Below, in pieces: positions 11,350 to 22,000 of a stretch of 64,000 nucleotides of DNA. Every line of letters starts with the position of its first letter. Positions within the stretch are counted from its first letter, which is position 1. The position numbers were made by a program, and so were the translations under genes. Below the pieces are notes generated by a model. The model did not search any database, was not told the origin of the DNA, and saw only the letters and a program-made list of their open reading frames with translations. This DNA comes from Neckera pumila (Eukaryota > Streptophyta > Bryopsida > Hypnales > Neckeraceae), in contig OZ018411.1 of NCBI GenBank assembly GCA_963969595.1, positions 5,458,501-5,522,500 on the forward strand. The letters run 5' to 3'.

Positions 11350-13380
11350 CAATTAGTGACTTCTTTTTTAATTTCCATTGAAACTGAAAAGAATGAATTT
11401 GCCCTGTATTTTTAAAAACGACAAATGTATGAATCACAAAATAGGTGCACGTGGGTTTGTTAAAAAAAATGTACAAATTGGAAATACTGTAGGCATTACT
11501 TTCAAATCCATGGCTGCATTCAATTCACCACTCATTTTTTTTAAATTTTTGTTGAAAGCCAAAAATAATGAATACGACCTGTATTTTTGAGAACAACAAA
11601 TTCATTAGTTACAAAATAAATGCACGTGGGTTTTTCAAAAGAAATCCACAAGTTGAAAATACCATAGGCATTACTTTCAAATCCATGGCCACATTGAACT
11701 ATTTACCCTTCATCTTTTTTGATTTCCGTTGAAATCCAAAAAGAATGAATCTGCCTTGTATTTTTAAGAACAACAAATGCATGAATTATAAAATCAGTGC
11801 ACGTGGGTTTTTAAAAGGAACCCACAAGTTTGAAATATTGTAGGCATTACTTTCAAATCTATAGTCACATTCAATTCACCCCCCATCTTTTTTAATTTCC
11901 GTTGAAATCCAAAAAGAATGAATTTGCCCTATATTTTTAGGAACGACAAATGCATGAGTTACAAAATAAGTGCATGTGGATTTCTTAAAAGAAATCCACA
12001 AGTTTGAAATACTGTAGGCATTACTTTCAAATCCATAGTTGCATTCAATTCACCCCCCATCTTTTTTAATTTCCATTGAAATCCAGAAAGATGAATTTGC
12101 CACAAATTTTTAGGAACAAAAAAAAAGCATGAGTTACAAAATGAGTGCACATGGATTTGTTAAAAAAAATCTACAAATTCAAAATACTCTAGGCATTACT
12201 TTCAAATCCATGGTTGCATTCAATTCATTACCCCATTTTTTAAACTTGCATTGAAATTCAAAATACAATGGGCCTGCCCTATATTTTAGAATTTGACAAA
12301 ATAATACATGAGTCACAAAAGAAGTGCACGTGGGTTTGTTTCAAAAAATGTACAAGTTGGAAGTATTCTAGGCATTATTTTCAAATCCATAGTTGCATTC
12401 AATTCACCACCCATTTTTTTTAGTTTACATTGAAACCCAAAGAAGAATGCGCTGTCCTTGTATTTTAGAATTTGACAAAATACTATATGAATCAAAAAAT
12501 AAGTGGACGCGTGTTTGTTTCCAAAAATGCACAAGTTGGAAATACTCTAGGAATTACTTTAAAATCCATGGTCACATTCAGTTGACCACCCATTTTTTTT
12601 AATTTGATCTGAAACCCCCCAAAAATTAAGCTTGCCCTGTATTTTAAAATATTACAAAACAATACATGAGTCCCAAAAAAATTGGGATTAAATATGATTG
12701 GGTATGTGTTTTAACCAACACTCCAAACCCTAAATCTATGGACATTGTACATAAAGAACTTACCAAAAAATTATAGAAGTTGCAAATATTGCCAGCAATA
12801 GGAATCTATTAGTGGTTGTTTTTCAACGACTCCTATATTATTAGAAAAATATGGGAGTAAAAGTGGTCCTTAGTTTGAACAAACACGCATATTCAAAGTC
12901 ATAAAATTTATACGTAAAATGCTTACTAAGAAATTGTAGAAGTTCTAAATATTGTCAAGATTACAAATCCATGAGAAAATTCAATTGGTGGTCTTTTCTA
13001 TTAATCCCTACGTGTTTAAAAAAAAATGGTTGTAAATGTGGGCTTGTCTTTTAACCAAAATGCATATTCAAAGTCATGGAATTTGTACGTAGAAGGCTTA
13101 CCAAAAAAGTGTAGAAGTTGCAAATAGGGTCAAGAATTGGAATCCACTAGAAAATTCAATAAATAGTCTTTGATTATCAACCCATATGTGATTAAAAAAA
13201 GATGGGAAAAAATGTTGGCTGATACTATAATCACCACGCATATCCAAAGTAGTGACTTTGGATGTGAAACGCTTCATAGATATTTGTAGAAGTTGTAAAT
13301 ATTGTCAAAATTTCAAATCTATGAGAAAATTCATTTGGTGGCCATTTATAATCAACCACTACATTAAATTTCAAAGTGCG
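11350..13380 (+). repeat. Satellite array, about 176-bp monomers, forward block
   Basis: About eleven monomers. The landmark ttcaattcacc or its variants recurs at about 11,519, 11,696, 11,872, 12,045, 12,219, 12,399 and 12,577 (steps of 173-180 bp). In the more diverged distal part tagaagttgcaaatatt recurs near 12,774, 12,937, 13,112 and 13,287 (steps of 163-175 bp). Typical monomer parts are a gccctgtatttt box, a gtgcacgtgggttt box with an internal dyad (gtggatttcttaaaagaaat at 11,976) and an acaagttggaaatact box. Short open frames inside are artefacts of the repeat. Confidence 0.85.
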
Positions 13381-13468
13381 TGGAATATATGTAATTAATC
13401 TAAAGTCTGCATAATCATTATTGTTGTGTACTTAGTTCATGACATGAAGAACATGATCATGTACAATG

Positions 13469-14026
13469 ATAAGACACTAAGGTAAACCTACCTGTGGCAG
13501 GCGGAATGGGTGGTTTGGTATGTTGCCATTAGGAAAGAGAATCAATTTCTTTTTTATACAAAGACAAATGTGAGATATGAAGGAAGTGGTTGAAATTTTA
13601 TTTTTTGGACAAAGTATGAATAATTATGAATTTCCAAAGTGTTCTGCCCAATTGCTCCAAAAGAGTTTTTAGACTACCCGAAATCAGCAAAAAGCGTTTC
13701 CATAATGGTCATCTTACTACCTAAAGCAATCACCAGATTTTCTAACACGGCCATGATTTGAAGTAATAAAAAAAAAATAACTTTCTATGATAAGTTTACA
13801 CTAAAAAGGTGTAAGTGTCCTATCATAGTCACTAATAACTCCAAGGCCATCTCCCAAGGCATTGATTTTGGCCACTAACCAATCCAATCATTCCAATGAA
13901 GTCATAATCTCATTTATTGACAAAAATCTGAAATGGGTTGATGTAAGACTGTAATGGGTCTTTGGTTTTGTCCATGTCTGCATTAGGTGGTCTGCCTGCC
14001 ATAGGCAGGTTTACCTATTGTCTTAT
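13469..14026. mobile_element. 0.56-kb inverted-repeat element (MITE-like)
   Basis: The left end ataagacactaaggtaaacc, then tacctgtggcaggc, is mirrored at the right end as gcctgccataggcaggttta, then cctattgtcttat. This gives terminal inverted repeats of about 35-45 bp around a non-coding core. It lies almost exactly midway between the two opposed satellite blocks. I could not define a clear target duplication. The superfamily is unknown. Confidence 0.6.
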
Positions 14027-14599
14027 AAAGTTTTCATTATAATTAAAACTTGTTAATTTTGTCATTTTTTACTTCCAAGTGCTACGGGCTATTCCATTTT
14101 CATAACATATAAATGTAATGATGTTTTCAAAGCACTTACATTGAGCCACCAAACATTCCTATTCTTATTGTCCAACATGTAAGCCATCATCAACTTTTAG
14201 TGCCCCACTCAATGCAATTATACTTGAATGATTGTAATCATTTTTTATCTAGAAGATGCCTTTGAATTTTTACTGAAGGAATTCAGCCTATTTTAAACTT
14301 TTCAAAGTTGTCTTTTAGTTGTCGAATGTGTTTTCATTCATTAATCCTACATAGTATTTGACCTCAAGCATTTTAAATGTATAAAGATCCTTTGGAGACT
14401 TCAAATAAAGTAGTTCATGTCTTTAAAGTCAAAAACTTTACATGAAGAAAAATAAAATAAAAAGTATCCGTTCAAAATGTTGTGAACATTAAATACTAAC
14501 ATTCAAGATTATTAAATGAATGACGCATTTCTTAACTTCAAGAGTGACTTAATTCAATTCATAACACTTTGGACTCGCTCTACAAATTACAAATAATAA

Positions 14600-16330
14600 A
14601 TAATATGCCAAAAGGGGCAAAAACCTTAGTCCCACATGGATCTCCATGTGCGTGGGTCATATGCCAAAAGCGGCAAGAACTTTAGTCCCACATGGATTCT
14701 CCATGTGCATGGGTCAACTTTACAACTTGTACAATTTCTTCCCTCTTCCAATCGCCATTTATTTTCATGACATTTGAGATTGGGTTCCACTAAGTACATG
14801 GCAGAGTTTGATTTCAGTGTTTTTTTGATTACGTAAATATTATGCCAAAAGAATCAAGAACTTTAATCCCACATGGATTCTCCATGTGGGCTAAATTTAC
14901 AACTTGTACAATTTTTTCCCTCTTTCGATTGCCATTTATTTTCATGACATTTGAGATTGAGTTCCACTAAGTACAGGGCAGCTAGAATTTGTTTTAACTT
15001 TCTTTTTGATTGCGTAAATAATAAGCCAAAAGGGGCAAGAATTTTAATCTCACATGGATTCTCTATGTGGGTCAAATTTACAACTTGTACATTTTCTTCC
15101 CTCTTCCAATTGCCATTAATATTCATGACATTTGAGATTGAGTTCTACTAAGTACAGGGCAGCCAGAATTTGTTTTAACTTTCTTTTTGAATGCATAATT
15201 AATATGCCAAAAGGGGCAAGAATTTAATCCCACATGGATTCTCCATGTGGGCTAAATTTAGAATATGTATATTTTTTTCCCTCTTTTAATTGCTATTAAG
15301 TTTCATGACATTTGAGATTGAATTCCACTAAGTACAGGGCAGAGTTTATTTTAAGTTTTTTTTTATGGCGTAAATAATATGCCAAAAGGGGCAAGAATTT
15401 TAATCCCAAATGGATTCTCTATGTGGGCTAAATTTACGACTTGTACGCTTTTTTCCCTCTTCCGATCGCTATTAATTTTCATGACATTTGAGATTGAATT
15501 CCAGTAAGTACAGGGCAAAGTTTGTTTTAAGTTTTTTTTTATTGTGTAAATTATATGCCAAAAGGGCAAGAATTTTAATCCCACATGGATTCTCCATGTC
15601 GGCTGAATTTAGAATCTATAGATTTTTTTCCCTCTTTTAATTGCTATTAATTTTCATGACATTTGAGGTTGAGTTTCACTAAGTACAGGGCAGAGTTTGT
15701 TTAAGGTTTTTTTTATTGTGTAAATAATATGCCAAAAGGGTCAAGAATTTTAATCCCACATGGATTCTCCATGTAGGCTAAATTTAGAATCTGTACATTT
15801 TTTTCCCTCTTTTAATTGCTATTAAGTTTCATGACATTTGAGATTGAGTTCCACTAGGTACAAGGCAGAGTTTATTTTAAGTTTTTTTTTTATGGCGTAA
15901 ATAATATGCCAAAAGGGGCAAGAATTTTAATCCCACATGGATTCTCTATGTGGGCTAATTTACAACTTGTACATTTTCTTCCTTCTTCCGATCGCCATTT
16001 ATTTTCATAACATTTGAGATTGAGTTCCAGTAAGTACAGGGCAAAGTTTGTTTTAAGTTTTTTTTTGATTGCGTAAACAATATGCCAAAAGGGTCAAGAA
16101 TTTCAATCCCACATGGATTCTCTATATGGGCTAAATTTACAACTTGTACGTTTTTTTTCCTCTTCCAATCGCTATTAATTTTCACGACATTTGAGATTGA
16201 GTTCTACTAAGTACAGGACAGAGTTTGTTTTAAGTTTTTTTGGAATTGCATAAATCATATGCCAAAAGGGTCAAGAATTTTAAGTTCACATGGATTTTCC
16301 ATGTGGGATAAATTTACAATATGTACATAT
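14600..16330 (-). repeat. Satellite array, about 177-bp monomers, inverted block
   Basis: The landmark atgccaaaag recurs at 14,605, 14,661, 14,842, 15,023, 15,204, 15,379, 15,555, 15,729, 15,905, 16,082 and 16,259. After a short first step the spacing is 174-181 bp, giving about ten units. Each unit holds a near-perfect dyad (cccacatggattctccatgtggg type) and the box ccactaagtacagggcag. Reverse-complemented, it shares gccctgta, aaaaatgtacaagttg and catgg-type boxes with the 11.35-13.38 kb array, so I read both blocks as one diverged family in opposite orientation. Confidence 0.85.
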
Positions 16331-16633
16331 TTTTTGAAAAAATTTATATAGTGCAATATAAAGTAACTAAAGAAAATCTTTATGTCATAATTTTTACAAA
16401 ATAACCTGTGCAAAGATGAAAACATTGCAATAGTAATAAATTAATCAAGTGAACAATGTAAGTAGAATCTTTACATTTGAATATGTAGAGCAACGCTAGC
16501 GGTCGGTGCTTCTTTATTCTTTAATATCACATTTTAAAAAGACATGGAATTTATCTATGGTTTTGTTGTCTAAAAAAGTTTTTTTGATTTTTTTTAGATG
16601 TATCCACTTGATTTTCAAAGTATTTCAAGAAAA

Positions 16634-16752
16634 GAATACATAATATATAGTAGAAAGTATCCTATGGCTATTACAAAAGCTATTGAATTTCTATAATATT
16701 ATTCAAAATTAAATTGTGATATTATAGAGGTCGTAGTGATTTTAGTAGTATG
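16634..16752 (-). repeat. Right boundary inverted repeat of satellite module
   Basis: Reverse complement of 11,050-11,166 (see that entry). It begins just after the last degenerate satellite sequence. Confidence 0.75.
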
Positions 16753-16879
16753 ATAATCCAAAGATGTAGATTATTATCCATAAACATTAAATATGTAGAT
16801 TGGATCTTAGGATGTATTATACTGGTTTGGCAAGATGTTAAAAAAAATTCAGAATTATCCTGTGGATTGCAAGATATAT

Positions 16880-17540
16880 TAAGCATTCAAATTCATTGAA
16901 ATTTTTTGGGGGGCCCTACAAAATACAGAAAACTTTTGTGGTCCTACAAATTATGGGATATTTTAGTGGCCCTGCAGCTCATCAGAATTGGAAATTTTGC
17001 CGGGCAGCCAGGCAGTTCTGGAAATTCCGCCATGCGAGTGAAGTCTTTACGGACAGAGGAGCTTGGCGGCGCGAGCAAGCATGAGGATAAGTTCAGGGTT
17101 TAGGGCTCAAGCACTCTGGGACCCACCTTTGTATTTTTGGCACGCTGCAGGTTTTGTCGTCCTTCACTGATTTTGTGCTCGCTTGGCGCTGCGGAAATTG
17201 TGATCTCCAAGCAGGCTCAAGTTGCAGATGGACCTTCTTGTGGAGTTGACCTTCTTGTGGACCTTCTTGATTCGTTATCAAAATTGTTGCAAAATTTGTG
17301 AAATGATATGTTGCGAAATTATTGTCTGAGGATTTAGCTAACGGTGAGCTTTTGCGAAGGGAAAACGGGTTGGATTTGCAAACTGGTTGGAGAATGATCA
17401 TGAGTGTGGGGAATGATTTTTGGTGTCGGGAATGGGTTTTTGGCGTTGGGAATAGGAGTTTGGGGAAGTGGGTCTAGCTCCTGAATTGGTGTTGTGTTTG
17501 TTCAGGAGCCGTGTGTTTTTGTAGTGACGATGGTTGGGCA
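16880..17540. other. Transition to higher-GC DNA, no confirmed gene
   Basis: Base composition rises abruptly from the AT-rich satellite side. A short near-repeat is seen (tgggggg/ggccctacaaaatac then tggtcctacaaattatggg). Small frames at 16,896-17,103 overlap in two phases and neither shows a domain. The region could be promoter or leader of the gene to the right, but no TATA box or start site can be proven. Confidence 0.3.
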
Positions 17541-17990
17541 GTAAGCGTGAGCTTGAAGATAGCATGCTGGAGGAGTAGTTTTTAGTGACTGTGAGGCGGT
17601 GTGTGTGTGAGATTGTTAGGGTGTGAGGCGGTGTGTGTGTAAAAGTGTGAGGGTGTGAGGCTCATGATTGTGAGGGTGTTGCGGTGTGATTGTGGGCACG
17701 TCTTGGCTGTGAGTGTGTGAGTGTGTGAGTGTGTTGTGTAAAAGTGTGAGGGTGTGAGGCTCAGTGACTGTGAGGGAGTTACGGTGTGATTGTGAGCGTG
17801 TATTACGGTGTGATTGTGAGTTACGTTGTGATTGTGAATTATGGTGTGATTGTGAGGGTGATACGGTGTGATTGTGGGCGCATCTTGACTGTGAATGTGT
17901 GAGTGTGATTTTGTGAGGATCCTGACTGGGAGTGTGGGAGTGTGGGATTCTGTGAGGATCCTGACTGTGAGTGTATAAGTGTGTGAGGCT
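17540..17990 (+). repeat. G/T-rich minisatellite-like block
   Basis: About 450 bp have strong strand asymmetry (mostly G and T on the plus strand), built from irregular units such as gtgtgagggtgtgaggc, tacggtgtgattgtgag and gtgaggatcctgactg. Unit length varies from about 18 to 30 bp. It lies immediately upstream of spliced-gene-like sequence and might act in a promoter or leader, or simply be unstable simple sequence. Confidence 0.7.
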
Positions 17991-18420
17991 CTTGCAGTTT
18001 ACGGTGACCTCAATTGTGAATGTTGTGAGGCTCGTGAAGCTGAATTTATGAATTCAAGTTGTTTGGACACAATGTACAGGAATCAACCCAGGAGGAAAAC
18101 CGACAGGAGAATTTCCTTTGCGAATTTGCAGGACGTCATTCTTGTGCCTTTAAACACTAGCCTGCATTGCATAGTAGGTGAGTTTGGTCTGCTATATCAT
18201 TGATTTTTTGTAAAATTATATTTCTCATTTCAATTGTGCTGTAAAGGTAGAGAGTAGGCCTTCGAAACAATAGTGTCGATTGGAGACATGAATATTGGTT
18301 TTTGTGACTTTGCATAACTAGTTTGCTATTGCAGGTTTGCTAAACACAATTGTAAGGGACATGCGAGGAATTTGATCATATAAAGAATCGATTCTGCTAC
18401 AGCCACAAAATTGTGCAGGT
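17979..18420 (+). other. Possible leader exon(s) of downstream gene
   Basis: A 74-codon frame (17,979-18,203) with no domain runs past a potential donor (atagtag/gtgag). A good donor context is at ttgtgcag/gtaagaaat near 18,418. These fit a 5' leader of the gene at 19-23 kb but are not proof. There is no independent evidence of coding. Confidence 0.2.
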
Positions 18421-18568
18421 AAGAAATTTCTTCACATCCTTCATTCAGAATGTGTGTCAAATTCTAGTTAAGGCAAGTCCCTATATATGGTTTCAGTTGC
18501 CAAATTAGGATTTTGGGCTAAAAATAACCTAATATAAATAAAAAAGGCTCAAGAATGAATCCAGAAGT

Positions 18569-18952
18569 TATCCTCCATTCGAGGATACTAAGAAAAGCCA
18601 AGAGATTAAAACAAATCGCTACCTAGCTCAATATCCTTGAATCGAGGATGCAAAGACGATGCTCAAGCCAAATAAAAAAAATCCTCGCATACAAAACAGT
18701 TATCCTTGACTTGAGGATACAATCCAAACAGTACATAAGAAAAGAACAAAAACCCACACTAGTCAAAAATACGTAATACGCAACAAATCAATAACCCATA
18801 TGACAAACGCACGCACGAGAAATGTCCTACCAAGAGCCCTAGAAAATCAGACTCAAAACCAGACGACCAAGTGCAAGCCTAGAGCAATTTGTAATGCTGC
18901 AGCTTAGAGCCCAACTTCTCACCCAGGACACGGTATTCTCAAGTCAAGGATA
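18569..18952. repeat. Four 19-bp palindromes upstream of/inside a gene
   Basis: Copies lie at 18,569-18,587, 18,632-18,650, 18,701-18,719 and 18,934-18,952, all fitting TATCCTYRANTYRAGGATA with at most two changes. They sit in non-coding, probably intronic or 5'-flanking sequence just before the first coding-like exon at 19.03 kb. Confidence 0.8.
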
Positions 18953-19025
18953 AATATAAGAAATAATCCTAAACCCCTACACAAGATAAATGATCACTCT
19001 AATGATACTGAACTAACAAAACGCT

Positions 19026-22000
19026 TTGACATTCAGGAACAACACAATGAGTACATCAAACCCGATTGTCTACAACTACTCCGCGACCGAGCTATTCCTG
19101 GAGCCGTTTGAGAACCCACTTGGCGATACTCCATTCATACACCCAGATCTCGCCTTGAACTATGGAAAATTGTGGCAGTTTAATGCCTCTGTCGAGTTCT
19201 GGAACTACGGTGTCAATCGGCACAAGAATTATGTCTTCCTCCGCCAAAGAATGCAAAGGACGCCAATGTTCTTAAACTAGAATATTAACGAGAAGGTGAC
19301 TCTCGTCAACATCCATCACGACGAGTACCTTGCAATTGTCCTCCAAGAAGTTGACGACAATGGCAATCAGCTTCCGTACGAACACTCCGTCGTGACCAGA
19401 GTAGGAGGTCAAAGTGGACAGTTCAATATGGAGTTGTTCCTTGAGTTCATCGCCAACACGCACTTAGGATCAATAGCTCAAGATTTCACAGAGAAATTTT
19501 AGCCTAGGAACCGGCGAATGCCAATGTGAACGCACGGAAGATTGCCTCAATCTTCACCACACTTGATCGGTACGCCACCCTACAGGTGTAGAAGACAGTT
19601 AGTGTATCCTCACAGAGAGAGCAAAGACGAGGCGACACTGACGCTGAACCCCTGTCTGAGTCAGAAACAATGCCTCACATCAGCGGGGCAAGCAGGCAGG
19701 AGCAGACACCGTCATCAATAAATTAGAAGAAGAGAACCGTAACTGAAGCTAGTGAAGAAGGCTCCAGAAAGGGGAGAAAAGCCACAGCCGTGCATCCTGG
19801 AAGAGCTGGAAGCTCGGGCTCCGCCCTCACAATCGTCACTGTTGAAGAAGAAGTAATTCAAGATGTTCCGGATTATGATAAATTCACAGAGGAGCAGCGG
19901 ATATTCTGGGAAAGCCACAAATCATGCTACCTGTTTGAGTCAAGAACATTCGAAGTGTCGATTGACAAGTGCATCCGTGCTAAGGATCAATACGTGATTC
20001 GGAATATAGAAGAAGGGGTCCTAAAAAATACGAGGAACAAGCTGCTTCAATTACCAGACATATTCCAGAGGCAGAAGGTTTGTCTGACCCCTATTGACAA
20101 AGACGGCAATCTCCTGCTGGCCCCTCCTACCAAGTGGGAGGACATCAAGTATGGGGATTTCAAGATTATAAATGGCCAACACAGCATCGCCGTCTCCAAG
20201 GAGTTTCAATGTAGTGGTTGCGGAGCTCAAAGGAAGAAGGATCTGCAGAAGTAGGAGGCCAACATTGTTTGCTCCCTTGACCCGACCAAACTGACCAGAA
20301 TCTCTGAATTCCTAAACAGCGCCAATCACCTCGAACATGCCCAGCCGACATGGAGTAATCAAATGATAAGTCGTTGGAACACCTGGATGAACCTCAAGTG
20401 GCCATCAAATGCGGCTAATGAGGCAACAAAAAGAGGGAACAAGTCTATCACCAACATTGTGCAGTATGAGGTACAATTTCTCTAACTATTCGATCCTCGA
20501 CTCAAGGATAGACATTTGAATGCGATGGATGATGTATTCTCGTGTGTATGTTCGTCATTGACGAACGGGTCAAGTGAATGCTCTCCTGCTGCTATTTTGT
20601 TACTAGTTATTGGGCATCTAGAATGTGCATTTGATTATCATTGACTCGAGGATATAATCACTCATTATCCTGAATGATATTAATAGAGACTTTTGTGTTG
20701 CAGCAATTTGTTGGCTTGATTGTCAAACGATTCCAAAACATCAATCCAGACAAGGACGGGGCTAATGTGAAGGGTTTTGCGGACATCAAAAACGAGATCT
20801 AGATTATCACATTGCCGGACGAGATCTATGCGCTCTGGGAAGATTTTTTGAAAAAGCACGCCAAGGGAAAATTGATTGACCCGATGACTTGTAAGCAATA
20901 TAAGGATTCCAAAACATTCAACCCCAAGTCTTGTTCCTTAAAGCGAGAATTCTTCAAACATATGGGTCATTTCACGGATGAAGACCTGAAGGTGTTTGCT
21001 ACACACTTGCTTGGAAAGACGCCAAGTCATACTTTGTCCTACCCAAAGGTTTCAGTGAATAAAACAAAGTACCTGGCAAACGACAATCAATCGGCAGCTG
21101 ACTGGGTTGAGCGCCGAAAATGCAAGAAGATAGTTCTTGATGAGTTGATGGAAATCAAGCCAATACTCAATTTTAAAGACAATAATGAGGACGTTAAGCA
21201 GGAGTTTTGGAAGGCTTGGAAGAAGAGGCATCGGTTCTCATTGATGACCTGGGATTTTTTGCTCACTGATATTCCGCAGCAGTTTCTGGCTAAACGCTTG
21301 GCCAATGAAGGGAAGATTAGAAGTGCCGAGTACTTCTCAAACAAATATCCGGAGATTGTGCCCATGTTGGAGAGATTTATGGAGTTAAAGTATCATCTGC
21401 GTCCAGTATCGGGAAGCATCCAAATACAAGACCACAACATGGTGTTGCTGGCACTCACAAAGAATACTGCCGTGAAGTACGTGAGAAGGACGCTAAACTT
21501 TGCAATCATAGACCTTCGAGACGCCCCCAGAGGAAAGCACAACCCAACGAAACCCCCGCCTTTTGTCCCATTTATGAAGACCATGAAGAATACCATGGAG
21601 CCCGCAATGACTGACCCTAATGTTTGGATGTGGATTGTCGGGGACAATTGGGACACCAAGGCAGCTACAGACTTCAGCTCCTCTAAGTTGAAGGAGTTCG
21701 AATGCATGGTGCTGTCCTATATTCCAGTGAAGGTGGAGAGGCTCAACAATATCACTTCTAGGGGAACGAACTCCGAAGTGCTTCTCCTTTTTCTCTTTAA
21801 GATAGGAAACGCTCACGCAAGCTTGATGAAGACCAAAATGAGGCCGGAGTACACAATTCCGGAAAGTCTCAAATACTACCAGCCCAAAACGACTAAGAAT
21901 AATGAACATAAGTGGAGAGTCTCGACAAGCAAACTGCAAATGGAGTTCTATATCCAGATACTTCAGAGTTTTGCGTTGTCCGGAGAAAACGTTGTGGGTA

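Noticed and set aside
11378..12602. Repeated small protein genes with similar sequence
   Set aside because: The similar 60-70 codon frames on both strands are produced by the satellite monomers and show no codon bias or start context.
14863..16185. Family of small proteins with a shared HIENP-type motif (minus strand)
   Set aside because: This is simply the translation of the satellite monomer with its dyad; frames break between monomers.
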